Assembly: GCA_020091685.1 (NCBI GenBank)
Contig: CM034597.1
Span: 2,984,646-3,048,645 of the forward strand
Origin: Lutjanus erythropterus
Taxonomy: Eukaryota > Chordata > Actinopteri > Lutjaniformes > Lutjanidae
DNA: 64,000 nt
Reading direction: 5' to 3'
The notes under the pieces are model-generated. The model was not told the DNA's origin. It searched no databases and worked only from the letters and a program-made list of their open reading frames with translations. Both the position numbers and the translations under genes were made by a program. Positions within the stretch are counted from its first letter, which is position 1. Each line of letters starts with the position of its first letter. Positions 1 to 11,451 of this stretch are shown piece by piece.

Positions 1-838
1 ACAAAATTAAAGTCAATCATTCTGCTCTTCACCACGGGTACAGGTTTTCCAGACATGATCTCTGTCTTCAGTTTTCACGGATCTACGGATCTACCATCAC
101 CTACCATATAACTTAACAAGCTACTGGGACTTGAACAAGAGAAACTTGCCAGTTTGGTGGTAACAGGCCTTTTTGGAACGGAGTATACTAACTATGTTTT
201 GTACGTACACTCAATGCTAAACACACTTAAACACAAGGACAAGGCTCATGAAGAACACAAGAAAACTCGCCGCTTTGAGTCTATATGAACAAAGATTAGG
301 AAGGTAATCATTTCCAAGTCGAGACACTAGTACGAGAGCTAGCATGGCTTTACAGCTCATCGTGCATGTTGTAGTGGCCCCTGTAGAGTCTTCCAAAGCC
401 ACGCTGCTGTACTAGCTGGGCTCTGCTTTTTTCCTTTTCAGAAGAAAGGCTCGTCTGCAGCATTTTGACAGGCAGCTTGAGATAGCAGGAAAATTTGTGG
501 TCCATATCCTTGTGTTATACAAATTTTCTCCACTGATCAAAAGCAAATCATCCCTTACATTAGGAGCTTCGGGGAAATAGAGAATGATGCATACATACAC
601 TTTCTGGTGTGAGCAGGCACTTATGTAGCTCTCAATCTTCCTCAAGCAGGTTGACAATTTTTTTAATTTGACTCTGAAACTTTTCACCATGTAACACCAA
701 ATTCATACACCTGGATCTGTAAACCAGAGCTCCACAGTAACAAATCTGTTTCAGCCCAACAAGTATGAACATCTTTGTTGTCATGCATGCACTTCCAGTT
801 CATTTTGGTATGTTGGTGTGTTGCACATACAAACTCAC
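1..838. other. intron downstream of the last visible mcf2l2 exon
   Basis: This is the intron following the exon at 839-988 and it runs off the left edge. I looked on the minus strand for the next spectrin-region exon and saw no acceptor followed by a family-like reading frame. Open frames here are short and unconserved in character. I see no repeat family here that I can name. Confidence 0.6.
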
Positions 839-988
839 CTTGAGGTTGTTGTGTTTGTCGGTGTGTGCTGTGAGCAGGTCTTTGGTGCACTGGACGTCAT
901 TGGGCAGCTCTGTTTCTGCCAGGTCTGTCCCAAACTTCTGTAACATCTGGGCTGTGGTTTTCACTGTCATGGCAAAGTTCTCGATGGC
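839..988 (-). CDS. mcf2l2: mcf2l2 coding exon: start of the spectrin-like region
   Basis: This 150-base exon (50 codons, phase 0 at both ends) encodes a stretch beginning AIENFAMTVKTTAQMLQ and containing FGTDLAETELPNDVQ. In the MCF2/MCF2L/MCF2L2 family this lies just after the Sec14/CRAL-TRIO domain, entering the spectrin-like helical region before the DH-PH catalytic module. The family activates Rho GTPases by nucleotide exchange at membranes. The acceptor (pyrimidine-rich, ending TTTAG) and the donor (AAG then GTGAGT) are both canonical. It follows in frame from the exon at 2254-2370. The LAETELPNDVQ segment resembles MCF2L more than human MCF2L2, while the other exons favour MCF2L2, so the paralogue name is slightly uncertain. 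It is the most 3' exon in the window, so the protein is partial here. Confidence 0.87.
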
Positions 989-2253
989 CTAAAGGAAAAA
1001 AGATCCACACATGACTCTGCACCATACCAGCTGCAAAATTGCCATAGACTTATAAATGTCATTGGTCTTTAAAAGGATAGATAATAAAGTCATAGAATTT
1101 GCTATATTATTCTTCAGATTTAATTTCCATGATGATGCATAGGGTGCACTTTAATTAATTAGTTAACAAGCACAAAACGCCATGAATTCAAACACTTCCG
1201 AGTATTAATGCAGGTAGTACAGTAACTTGTGGCTCTATCTAAATTAGAGAAACACAGCATGATGTCTGTCATCAGCTCTGCATGGAAAAATCTCAAAAGC
1301 TTAAAAAATGACGATGCAAAGTGTGCGCTGTGCTCTAACAAGGGATGAAATGCGCTGGACTGAGGTTTGGTGAGATATTTGGAATATCAGACAAAATTCC
1401 AAGTGAAAGTCCAAAGATTCAAGAACACCAGACTCATATTTTAATACTGGAAATTAAACCTTATGATGGATTTACCTTCAGCAGTTGCAATGCGCCTCTC
1501 ACTGCAGAAAGACAGCCAAAAGTTCCTGAAGAATCTTTCCAAAATCTTCCACCAGGTGAGTGAGAGCTTTTTTAGAGTTTTCCTTTTTAATTTTGAGTGA
1601 TCATTAAATTTATTAGGCTGAGTTTTCCTAACATAGCAGTGGGCACAGTGTCAGCCTTCTGCTGGAGTCTCAGCAGCCTCTGAATGCCAACAGAATATGG
1701 AATCTGTCTCAGTTCAATAAAATGTTTTTAAAAACACCAAATAACTTGTTTTAACGAATTTCATTTGTTTATAATATGAAGAATTGTAAAATATTACTTC
1801 AATAAGGCTGTTCAGTCAGACAGTGACAGATCACAGGCAGTAAACTTGGCATTTCATCCTCCCAGCTGTGATGAAGGTCCAGCTGCATGGATTATGCGCA
1901 GATTATATTATGTTCATTATAATGTTGATTAATGATGAAAGGACATTCTTCTGCCTCTGTAATTATTAAGACCAGCAATGTTCTGACAGTATGGCCAAAA
2001 TTATACTCTAAAAGCAATACTTTTTCCGGAGAGCTTCTGTTTCCAGGACACAAAATGTCTCACTGTTGGGAAAAATATTAATCCCTCCTCCTCACCACAT
2101 CACACCATCAAACATCACAGAGGCTGACATTTTTGCCCCCCCAGTGTTTAACCCAAGTCGGTGCCCACGTCTACAACTGTTAGATTTTGGGTGTGGCCAG
2201 ATCACTAGGATCTAGTTAAGGAATACAGTATTTAGTACTGTATGTGTACTCAC
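989..2253. other. mcf2l2 intron
   Basis: This 1.27 kb intron is AT-rich and bounded by canonical splice sites. I see no additional exon, RNA gene or recognisable mobile element in it. Confidence 0.6.
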
Positions 2254-2370
2254 AGTTCGGTGGTGTATCCACTGACTGTGACAGTACTCCAGGCTTCCTC
2301 CCAGCTCCCGGGTCAGCTGGCCTTTATCCACGTAGCCATGCAGGTCGGACAGAGAGTTCAGCATCACAAT
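2254..2370 (-). CDS. mcf2l2: mcf2l2 coding exon: C-terminal part of CRAL-TRIO/Sec14 domain
   Basis: This 117-base exon (39 codons, phase 0 to phase 0) encodes IVMLNSLSDLHGYVDK followed by QLTRELGGSLEY and a segment ending HSQWIHHRT. These are hallmark blocks of the end of the Sec14-like domain in DBL-family GEFs. That domain binds lipids and restrains the GEF activity of this family. The acceptor ends TTTGCAG and the donor reads ACT then GTGAGTAC. It joins in frame with FKMKVP of the exon at 4590-4709 and with AIENFA of the exon at 839-988. Family alignment from memory puts MCF2L2 closest. Confidence 0.93.
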
Positions 2371-2473
2371 CTGCAAACACATTCAGTGCATCAGTACAAT
2401 TGCTTTTAGTCATGTCCTACATCATATAACCGTGATATAACCCTGATGAATTCAGTAGAAAACTAACCCGAAT

Positions 2474-2685
2474 TAAAGGACCAGTGTGGAGGATTTAGTG
2501 GCATCTAGTACTGAGTTTGCAGATTGCAAACACCTCATCTTACTCTCCCTTTCCAAGCATGTGGAAGTACCTACACTGGCTACAAAACTTGTAGAGCCAC
2601 TAATGAAATATACTTATGAATATTATATTCTATTTCTGCCATATTCTGCTTACAAATCGCCCTACTTGTTCAGGAAAGCTTTTAG
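2474..2685 (+). repeat. dispersed fish repeat fragment
   Basis: The sequence begins AAAGGACCAGTGTGGAGGAT, continues through TTTAGTGGCATCTAGT and then TTGCAGATTGCAA, and resembles a repeat I know from many fish introns. It is cut off near 2690, where a LINE 3' end starts. I cannot assign a superfamily. Confidence 0.45.
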
Positions 2686-2689
2686 TTAG

Positions 2690-3040
2690 TGTAATAGATT
2701 TCTACCCTGGTCTGTCATTTATTTATTTATTTATTTTTTGCTATCTGCATTTGCCCGCTTATTTATTAGACCTTATATTACTAAGAATCATTTTTATTTT
2801 TATTTTCTATTTATTTATTTACTTATTCTTATTTTTTCCTCTTTCTTTGTGATCCTCAATTGTGTCTTTTAATGCCTGTTTTTAATTTTTTTTACTCTGA
2901 TTTTATGTTATTATCATGATTCTATGTATTTCTGTCTTGTCTGTTTGTTGTCATTTTTAATGCCACACTGTAAAGCACTTTGAGTTGCATGTTATGTATG
3001 AAAGGTGCTATATAAATAAAGTTATTATTATTATTATTAT
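2690..3040 (+). mobile_element. LINE 3' end, probably L2 clade
   Basis: This is a T-rich 3'-UTR-like stretch ending in the signature CTTTGAGTTGCAT, GGTGCTATATAAATAAAG and then a (TTA)n tail. That architecture is typical of L2-type LINE tails in fish, and it matches the end of the better-preserved LINE at 36555-37138. No coding portion survives here. It sits in the intron between the exons at 2254 and 4590, in the opposite orientation to the host gene. Confidence 0.6.
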
Positions 3041-4589
3041 AAACACTTGTACTGTACCTTTAAAGCAAAAGTTCACAGATTTTACATGTCAAGTTCAGTT
3101 TAATTGTCATGGACAGTACAATTCAGTCTGTGAAAACAGTGTGACTCGAGAGGGAGCGCACCAGAGTCCAAAAATAACCTTGATGATGTCATCAGGGTCA
3201 TCTCAGCTTGGACAACAAATCTATAACAGAGGTCCCGGGAGTGTGGAGCTTAAAATCGTTTATCAGGCAGGGAGGGTCAGACAAAAGATGATAGTGAGTA
3301 CTCATACCAGGGCCTAAAAGTCAGAATATCTCCGTCGATTTTATCATTCTTGTCTCTTTCCCCCAACTTTAAAGACATGAAACACTAAATCAGACATTGA
3401 CTAAAAACACACAGAGTTTGTGTGTCCTGAAGTAGTAGGTCTGAAATTAAACTAATTCTAAACTAACTCTGTTCTTTTTTGATACACTCTGACATAGAAG
3501 CTGTTCTTTCTCTGTCTTGTTATTTTCAGATTAGATCTGGGGTGTGAAGATGTGATGAAGTGCAAAAATAGAGAGCTGTGAGATGAGGTGTCGTGACACT
3601 CCACTCACCACACACACACTCCACCCCACCTTTTTCTTTATCAATTATTAACAATAACTAGGGATGGAACTGATAGAAAAAGGATTCAAATGTTGAATTT
3701 TAGTGAAATAAAGGTTAGCAGGAAATGTGTTTGTTTATTTCCCCTACATAGATCATATTCATTCAACTTTGTTTCGTTCTTTATGCCTCCCCGTGTCTTC
3801 AGCGACGCCTTCAGTGGCTCTATGCCCCCCCTGTTTTCAGGCTTTAGAAAATCTATCCTGTGATGGGAGACTACAGCCTGTCACTTTTCACAGGGCAACT
3901 GACTCCTCCAGCTGGCAATCAAACTTGTGATCTTGGTGGGGAGGTGGGAGGAGCTCAGGCAGCACAAAGGGAGGAGGAAGGTTTTGCATAGCTTTTGCTT
4001 ACAGTAGCTTTATTATGCCCATCAGGAGCACATCAGTTGATTACTACTGCAGTAATAGCGGACAAGTTTGATTTGAACATAAGCCTGGAGGTTTTTGTCC
4101 TCACTTTAAAACACTCTTGTACTGGTTGCACAAAACTTTACCAGTGGATTTGAACAGAGCCACCAGAGTGAAGGGAAGGCCTTCTGAAAAGGGTAAAATG
4201 AAGGTGAAAGATGAACAAAACGTGTGGTTTCAGAGATCTGATCTCAATCTGATCTGAGCGCTGTACCAAACCTGTACAATGGAAAAAGTCACCTCAGTGT
4301 GGCCCCAAAAAGAGGAGTGAATAGCTGCCACAAAGTAGTGTCATATGATGTTACCTCATAAAGATGTATGTCCAAAAGAGTTACCAGTTTGATTCTTGAC
4401 AGAATCCTAGCCTAATGCAGTTTAGATGACTTGTATCAAAAAAAATGATGTCATGCATCATTTATTGGTCATGCATTCAGTTATAACGTCACGTTTCTAA
4501 TTACCATCATTTCTCACAAAGAAGACACACATCTCTCCTCATGACGGCAGCTGATAGAGTTCATGTGGTTGGTATTAAAGCATGCTTAC
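3041..4589. other. mcf2l2 intron remainder
   Basis: I see no gene or clearly nameable repeat here. The stretch contains a short CA-rich patch near 3602-3615 and otherwise looks like unique AT-rich intron sequence. Confidence 0.5.
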
Positions 4590-4709
4590 CGGTACCTTCA
4601 TTTTAAAGTCATCCTTGTGCAGCTTGATGCCAATATCTGCTATAGCCCTCTGGAAGAACCTTGACGGCCTCAGCACCAACACCAGCTGCAGGTTTCCTGG
4701 AAATGCTCC
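4590..4709 (-). CDS. mcf2l2: mcf2l2 coding exon: core of CRAL-TRIO/Sec14 domain
   Basis: This 120-base exon (40 codons, phase 0 to phase 0) encodes GAFPGNLQLVLVLRPSRFF and a segment ending DDFKMKVP. FPGNLQL, RPSRF and FKMKVP are blocks shared by MCF2L and MCF2L2. There are two adjacent possible donors: AAG then GTACCG, and CCG then GTAAGC. The second is preferred because it has the better consensus and keeps the family motif KMKVP before IVMLNS. The acceptor is TTTTGTAG. No stop or frameshift is seen. Confidence 0.93.
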
Positions 4710-4799
4710 CTACAAAACACAACAGCATGTGAGCTTAGAGTCCATCTGTCATCACAGGACCAAATGATTACAGCAGCTAATTCTTCTACTTAACAGTGC

Positions 4800-4950
4800 T
4801 GACTCATCAGCAGGCTTGGGAAGGTTACTTTAAAAAATGTGTTTTGATACAGTTAAAAAAAACATGTAGTCAGTAACCTAATCCAAGTATCACAATATTA
4901 AAGTAATGTAACTTGATTTATTCCTGTTACTTTTGGATACAATTTAACAT
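4800..4950. repeat. dispersed repeat with GGTTACTTTAA / AAAGTAATGTAACT motifs
   Basis: The segment carries GGCTTGGGAAGGTTACTTTA followed by GTAACCTAATCCAAGTA. Related segments occur near 7390-7470, 10866-11030, 35420-35605 and 47030-47150. It looks like a small non-autonomous DNA element common in fish, but I saw no clean target duplication in this copy. Confidence 0.45.
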
Positions 4951-5500
4951 TAGCCTTTAGTCTGTGTAGCTAAAATTAGCATTTGATCTGTGTAGCTATA
5001 GTTAGCATCTGGTCTATATAGCTAATGTTAGCAGTTGTTATGTGTAGCCAACTTTAGCGGTTTGTCTGTGTAGCTAACATTAGCATTTGGTCTGTGTAGC
5101 TAAAGTTAGCAGTTGGTCTGTGTAGCTTAAGCCAGCATTTGGTCTGTATAGCTAATGTTAGTGGTTGGTCTGTGTAGGTAACATTAGCGGTTGATCTGTA
5201 TAGCTAATATTAGTAGCTGTCATGTGTAGGTAAGGTAGGCAATTGGTATGTGTAGCTATTGGTTGATCTGCGTAGCACACATAGCAGTTTGTTTGTGTAG
5301 CTAAAGTTAGCAGTTGGTCTGTGTGGCTAGCATTCAGTTGGACTATAGCTCACGTTAGCAGTTGTCAAGTGTAGTTAAAATTAGCAGTTGGTCTGTGTAG
5401 CTAAAGTTAACAGTTGGTTTGTGTGGCTAGCATTCAGTTGGACTATAGCTCATGTTAGCAGTTGTCAAGTGTAGGTAAAGTTAGCAGTTGGTCTGTGCAA
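4951..5500. repeat. 26-bp minisatellite, about 20 diverged units
   Basis: The unit is approximately TCTGTGTAGCTAAAGTTAGC plus AGTTGG and recurs across about 550 bases with substitutions and occasional length changes. Each unit holds an imperfect inverted repeat, GCTAA against TTAGC. The array is intronic, between the exons at 4590 and 7529. Divergence among units suggests an old array rather than a recently expanded one. Confidence 0.85.
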
Positions 5501-5580
5501 TGAAGTGGCTACTGCCAGATTAGCTGGTTTCACTTAGACCTGAGTGGTGTTGAGACTTGTGGAGTGCTTAATGTGTGAAC

Positions 5581-5600
5581 AGGGTTAGGGTTAGGGTTAC
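5581..5600 (+). repeat. short telomere-like TTAGGG run
   Basis: Three units of GGGTTA occur in a row just after the minisatellite. Similar short runs in the opposite sense occur at 34271-34285 and 42424-42438. They are too short to be a telomere remnant on their own. Confidence 0.7.
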
Positions 5601-7528
5601 ATGGTAGTGTACCATTCTATATGTTAAACTTTATTTTAAAATTGTAATCCTGCTAATAATTTCCATTTTTACTGAATGTCCCATTGTTTTGTTACGGTAA
5701 TGGAATACCCTCTTTTTGCATCCTTATTACACAGTCCTGTTACTTAACAAGCTGCTTATAAGACATGAACATCTTAAATCCACATCACACTGCTAATCAT
5801 TAAAAAGCACAAGCTGACTCAACCTTGCTGCTCAACATGAATTTCTATAATAAAACAGCAAATGAAACAAATATATCACCACAGTGACTTATTCCTAAAA
5901 CTGTGTCATCCTCTCACTGACATCATCGTGGATCTGATGATGACTGTGTGCTTGTCAAAAGAGAAATCTGCCTTTAGAAATGGCAAAACAGCAGAAATAT
6001 GCAGCTTCAGCAAACCTGATAAAAGCAGTAGAATGCAACACAAACAAGAGGAGTAGCACCTCTAAATGTCCAGATGGGTGAAGTGTTGATCACAGTACAT
6101 CAAGTCTGTGGTGCTCTTTATCTTTCCTATGAATAGTTAACCCAGTTTCAGCAGTTACCACACTTGGGGTTAGTAAATTACTATTGTTCTTCACATCCAG
6201 CTAAATTAAGTTGTTTTCCCTGCTCTTCTCTCTCTCTTGTTGTTTGTTTATGTTCTGATCTGGCTTTAATGTTTTTGAAATACTGTAAAGTTTTACCTCT
6301 TCAGACCCCTAAAAGTTCACATTATGCTGCCCTCTAGGGGACAAACACACATGTTACAGCACCGAGCTCTGGTACAGTGTTCTAGAGCTACAGTCATTTT
6401 AGACGTTGTTTTATTTTTGAATCTGCTGTAGAATATGTTGGGATGTAAAGTCTTGGATGTAATTTGTATATCTTAAGGGTGTTATTGTTAATTGCAAGGA
6501 AAATGAACTATTTCTTGCTTGCAAAATCGACCCCAACTGTGGAACAGTAGACTAAAAGACAGACAGAAGTAAATAATAGAAGAAGTGACTACAAAATTAC
6601 AAATGAAAAAGAACATTTTTTGTGGCTGAGTAGAATACCCTTAAGATGATATATATCCTATCATTATTTAATTTATTTTATTTTTTTATTATTATGAATC
6701 TTTTATTGCTTGTGTTATTTTCTTTAATTGCTTTTTCTACCCTTCTTAAGGACTGTGATTGGTAATTGGAAATGTTGGAGGAGGAACATTCAAGGAACAT
6801 TCACAATTATATGTGATCGGTGTATTAACGTCATACTAAATAAAATTAACTGGAAACAAAACCAACATAACTAGACAAAAAATAAATAACACCTAGACCA
6901 CAAAATAATTTTTATTTTTAGGTTATATATTCTGTTTGATGTTCCATCAGTGTAAAATAGGCTGGGAACCTCATATAGAATATTTGGCAAAATCTGAGTA
7001 GAAATGAGTGAAATATAGAATATTTTGCCTCTCCAGGTTTATGCAGCCTGTAAATTATAAATCAGTGTCTTTAGTCACATGTAGCAGATGAGAAATAATG
7101 TACAAATATTACCCATTTGCACAATAAAAATAACAAATAAAAGTAATCAATCCTAAAGTCTGTCTGACTGTATCATATATTCTGTTTGTTCTGGTTCCAG
7201 TTCTGCTTTTCCTTATTTATCTATGCACTCAGATGTTGGTCAACCAATAGGGGGGAAGTTGAGCCCATGAGTCACTATGAATGAACAACTACACCACAAA
7301 ATAAAACAAAAAACTCTGCTTCACCTTAAAACTTGTGGTGCAAACACATGAAAACTGTGGCTGCTGAAAAGCTTGTACGTATACTATAGGCAAGGTTGGG
7401 AAGGTTACCTTTATTTGTATCCAGATTATGTAATCATGTTACATATAATCCATTACTCCCCAGGCCTGAGTATACGTGACTGTGTATATTTATATGGTGA
7501 TGGGAAAAGTGAGTTCTCATGAACTTAC
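5601..7528. other. mcf2l2 intron
   Basis: This is AT-rich intron. The only recognisable item is a repeat fragment around 7390-7470 of the same GGTTACC/TAATC family as 4800-4950. I see no exon-like frame or RNA gene. Confidence 0.5.
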
Positions 7529-7619
7529 AGCGATCCTGGATAGCGAGGCCTTCACTGAGCTCCATTTGTCCTTCCGCCGGTCGATGATGATGATGAAGCC
7601 GATGCTGGCAGCATCCAGG
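7529..7619 (-). CDS. mcf2l2: mcf2l2 coding exon: middle of CRAL-TRIO/Sec14 domain
   Basis: This 91-base exon enters in phase 2 (its first base completes the split AGC serine codon) and leaves in phase 0. It encodes LDAASIGFIIIIDRRKDKW and then SSVKASLSRIA. The IDRR-DKW-SVKAS block is diagnostic of MCF2-family Sec14 domains, and AASIGFI matches MCF2L2 in particular. The acceptor is GTCTTCAG and the donor GCT then GTAAGTT. It is separated from the upstream exon by an intron of only 98 bases. Confidence 0.93.
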
Positions 7620-7670
7620 CTGAAGACAGGAGACAGGTGAGAAGACAGGTAACTGGACTGCTTCTTTATG

Positions 7671-7714
7671 CGTGTGTGTGTGTGTGTGTGTGTGCGTGTG
7701 TGTGTGTGTGTGTG
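7671..7714 (+). repeat. (TG)n microsatellite abutting a 5' splice site
   Basis: About 22 TG units with one or two CG interruptions. In the sense of the gene this is a CA repeat that begins immediately after the GTAC donor of the exon at 7718-7832. It occupies nearly half of the 98-base intron. Confidence 0.97.
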
Positions 7715-7717
7715 TAC

Positions 7718-7832
7718 CTGGGGATGCTGGTCAGGTAGGTAACAACATTGAGGAAGTCTTCCTCCGGCACTTCACTGAAGCCTGAGTACTCTGGGAAGGT
7801 GATGATGGGGGCGCCATCTTTCCCTCGCCCTC
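7718..7832 (-). CDS. mcf2l2: mcf2l2 coding exon: N-terminal part of CRAL-TRIO/Sec14 domain
   Basis: This 115-base exon enters in phase 1 (completing a glycine codon) and leaves in phase 2. It encodes GRGKDGAPIITFPEYSGF, VPEEDFLNV and TYLTSIP. GGRG-DGAPIITFPE is the typical opening of the family's Sec14 fold. DGAPIITFPE with DEDFLNV-like spacing points to MCF2L2 rather than MCF2L, which as I recall it has DGSPVITFPDY. The acceptor is TGTTGCAG and the donor CAG then GTACACAC. The donor lacks the usual purine-G stretch at +3 to +5 and runs straight into a CA repeat. Confidence 0.93.
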
Positions 7833-10800
7833 CTGCAACACAAGAACACACAATATTTACTATCCTTCCTATGAGCATAACAGCACCCATTCTTACACTA
7901 ACAGTGTAACAAGTATCACTATAATCATCATAATCCCCATTATTATTAAATGTATCTGTAATCTGATTACATGTTTTTATCTGTAACTAATGGAATACAG
8001 TTATCAGTTACAGTTATCTAGATTAAATAATCCCTGGGAAGCACAGCAGCTGCCCACTGCTCCACAACACTACAATGTGTTAAATACAGAGACTGAATCT
8101 CACTGTATCAGTGTATATATCAGAATAAAGTTGATGACCCTTCCTTCTGAATTCTGCACCAGCTTGTATTTAAACTGTATTTAAACACGTCTTGTTGTGT
8201 AGCATTTTATACACATTTTTCATAAATTAAAAAAAATCGAAGCACTCTGATATTCAACCAACCAATAAATGAAAAGTTGACTCGACACAATTTGAATGAC
8301 AGCCCCATTGTTTGCAGGATGACACAGAAATGTAAAAAGAAATGTAAAGAGAAAATACAGAAATATAAAATTTGGGGAAATAAATGCAAAGAAGTAAATG
8401 AATTCATTCATTAATGAAATGGAAAATCAAATGGAAAATCTATTAAATCTGGGAATTAATGCAAATGTAAATCAATACAGAAGCAAAGTAAAGCAGAGAC
8501 ATTAATTTATGTCACATTTTACAGATAAAGTATGGCTACATTTATTTTAATATCATTTTTGGTGCATGTAATGACATATTAATTTATTTTTTGAGTCATT
8601 TATTTATTTATTCTTGATTTTGATAATTTGACAGTCCTTCATAAGGATGAACAATCCCAGAAAGTCGACAAACTTCACCATTTATCTCAAAAAAGAATTT
8701 TATCTTGCATGAATATAATGTATCAGCTTTCTTTTCTTTATCGCCTAAGTTATTTTTCAGGTCAGCTGTAGTGAAACCAAACTGTTCACCTCTTTAAAAA
8801 CAGAACATATTTAAAGGCGCTTTCAAGTGACTCGCTTCTATAAGATGGCCTACAATTAATAATATTTTACCGTGTTACTGTTTTAATGTTTTAGTAATGT
8901 TTTACTTCCATGTAGTTTACACTTTTCATCCGTTCTAAATACTACTATATTTTTAGAAATGTTCTTTATTCTTGTTCTGTTAATCTTTTAATAAGAAAAG
9001 CACTAGTAGTATTAGTATTATTATAATAAGCATTATTAGTATTATTAGTATTATTTAAGCAGAAAGAAGCAATGATTTAAGACATAGAGGTTAATTATGG
9101 AAAAGTTAGTCACGGAATATCATAAACTTTTAAGACAAACGTTCCCATTTAACACCTCTGCTTCTTCAAAAAAGTCACAAGATGGCGACATTGAGCTAAA
9201 AATCTCACACACATTTCACACATTCCACTTTGTCTGCTCTGTCACCTTCAGTCTCACCAACCTTCTTCCAACCACACACATCCAATTAACTCTCTGAAGG
9301 TGGAAATCCTTCACCTGACAGGCTGCAGGAGCAGAGGAAAATGTGTGTCATGTGACCTCATATTTGTCGTACTGCTGTTGGAAAAGTTCGGTCGGACACA
9401 CTGCAGACACTGTGTCACACTGACCTTGTCCCAGCAAGGAGACTGGAATGGGACCATGCAGCAGGGCTGTGATTGGCCTCAGCAGGACAGTGAACACATC
9501 TTTATTTGAGATATGCTCGTGTTGTAAGAACGCTACGGCCAAATTTGAAATCTGAATCTCTACAGTATACCAATCCAAAAATATAAGAAGCTGGATGGGT
9601 TGAGAGAGAAAAAGGAAAAAGGAAAAGGTGGGGACAGGGATGATAAAACAAATAAAGAATGAAATGAATAAAGAAAATAGCTGGATGCAGGACATCACTA
9701 CCCGCCCCTGCCAGGAGGGGTTTCCTCTTTTTTCTCTCTTTTTCCCACTTCTCTATTTGTTCCCTTTCTTTTGCTCCCTATTGATTTGATTTATCCTAAG
9801 GATTTTCTTTATATTTACTCTCCCTGTTGCTCCTTCACACTCATACGCCTTCTCTGCCCCCACACACACATCCACACAGGCATACACACACAAACACATC
9901 TATTACTGCTATGTCTGTACCTAATGCCTGTCCATACTGTCCATATTAACCCTGTCATGTCTCCTAATGTTTCAAAGTCTTGCTTTGTCTCACCTGTTAT
10001 GTTTTGCTTCACAGAAAAGAAAATAAGATGAGTGAATGTCCATTGTGTGTGGCGGGATGTGGCTTTTAAAGATGCAATGCATGCAGACTGTTGGACTGAT
10101 TCCCTGACAGCTGATTGGTCCCTGACTGGCCTCGCCTAAGGGGGTGTTGTCTATCTGTCTGTAATGTTCTCTGCTCCTCAGCTTCACCTGATGAGGGTCT
10201 AAGGATCCAAATGTTGCATCTTGAATAAAGTTTACAGGGAGTAAACGGACAGCGTGTGGGAGTTCTCTCTTCTCTGAGGACATTTCCTCCTACGCACCTG
10301 TCTGCGAGACGCTGAAGGTGTCCATGAGAACACAACTATGGATCACATGTGTAAGTGCAGGATGTGAGCCACAGTGGCAGGAACACAACGTCACATGAAC
10401 GCTAATGTGGTTCCTTGTCTGCTGTGTTTGCCAACAAATTAGCATTATCAGTTGTCTGGGTTCATAAAGATATGTCAGTATTGTATTTCCAGCTCATTGC
10501 ACTGCCCCCATGTGGCCAAAACAAATCAATTCATGCAACTTAGTGAAATCTCTGCCCCTCTCTATCTGTAAATTCTGCTCTTTAACTCTGTTTTATAAAG
10601 ATGTTAAGATGTTAAATAGAACACACAACACAAAAGTTATTCAACCTATAGTATATGAAAGCTCTGATATTGGCTGTGTTTTTTATTTCAAAAACTTAAA
10701 TAAAAATGTGCTTTGTGTTTCTGACTTGAAAAGAACATCACCTGCACATGTTCAAAGTGACGTCTCATTATAAGTGAAGAGTGGTTCACATGAGACAAAA

Positions 10801-11190
10801 TGTAAGAAAAAGACCAAATATATCCAGCCAAAGGATCAAACCATACCGACCCACATCCAGGGCTAGGGAGTAATGGATTACCAAAAAAAAAAAAAAAAAC
10901 TGTATTCCATGACAGTTACTGATTTTAAAAAAAGACGTAACCAGATTACAGACACATTTAGTAAAAATGTGGATTATTAGTAGGATTACAATTTTAAAAT
11001 AAACAGTATTCTACCATGCACAGTTCACACACAGCTGCTAATTCATTATCATGACCTCTGGTGAAAAAATGCTTCACTGGGTGGAAATTTCAACATTTTT
11101 TGTCTTTAAATCAATCAATTAATCAATAAATTGTTAACAACAAAGGAAGGAACAGCTGGACAAAGTAATAAGCCTAACATAAAACACTTA
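7833..11190. other. mcf2l2 intron, first part
   Basis: This is AT-rich intron with scattered repeat pieces. A GTTATCAGTTACAG fragment lies near 7950-8025. A dispersed repeat tail at about 10060-10275 carries CCTGATGAGGGTCTAAGG and TTGAATAAAGTTTACAGG. A copy of the GTAATGGATTACC family lies at about 10866-11030. No exon-like frame with splice sites is visible. Confidence 0.45.
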
Positions 11191-11451
11191 GAGCTGCAAC
11201 GATTAATCTATTATTAATTGACTATTAAATTAATCTGTATCTATTTTGATAATTGATTAATCATTTTGAGTGATTTTTTAATTAAAATAAGTCAAAATTC
11301 AGCTTCTTAAATGTAAATGTTTTCTGGTTTCTTTACAACTCTCCAACAGTAAACTGAATAATTTTGAGTTGTGGACAAAACAAGACATTTGAGGACGTCA
11401 TCTTGGACTCTGATGAGCGTTTTGCACCATTTTCTGACATCCTATGAGAAG
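11191..11451 (+). mobile_element. hAT-type MITE, truncated copy 1
   Basis: It begins GAGCTGCAACGATTAATC, continues with AAAATAAGTCAAAATTCAGC and TTGAGTTGTGGACAAAACAA, and stops near the CACCATTTTCTGACAT block. The full-length form at 30159-30470 has the same blocks and matching ends. This family of roughly 300-400 bases is very common in percomorph fish. The right end is missing here. Confidence 0.7.

Noticed and set aside
5581-5600. TTAGGG runs as evidence of an ancient chromosome fusion
   Set aside because: Only three units here and two to three at 34271 and 42424, scattered in both senses. That is too little and too dispersed for a fusion point.
10060-10335. Overlapping minus-strand frames of 89-97 codons
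   Set aside because: They coincide with a dispersed repeat tail carrying CCTGATGAGGGTCTAAGG. No splice sites or conserved motifs.
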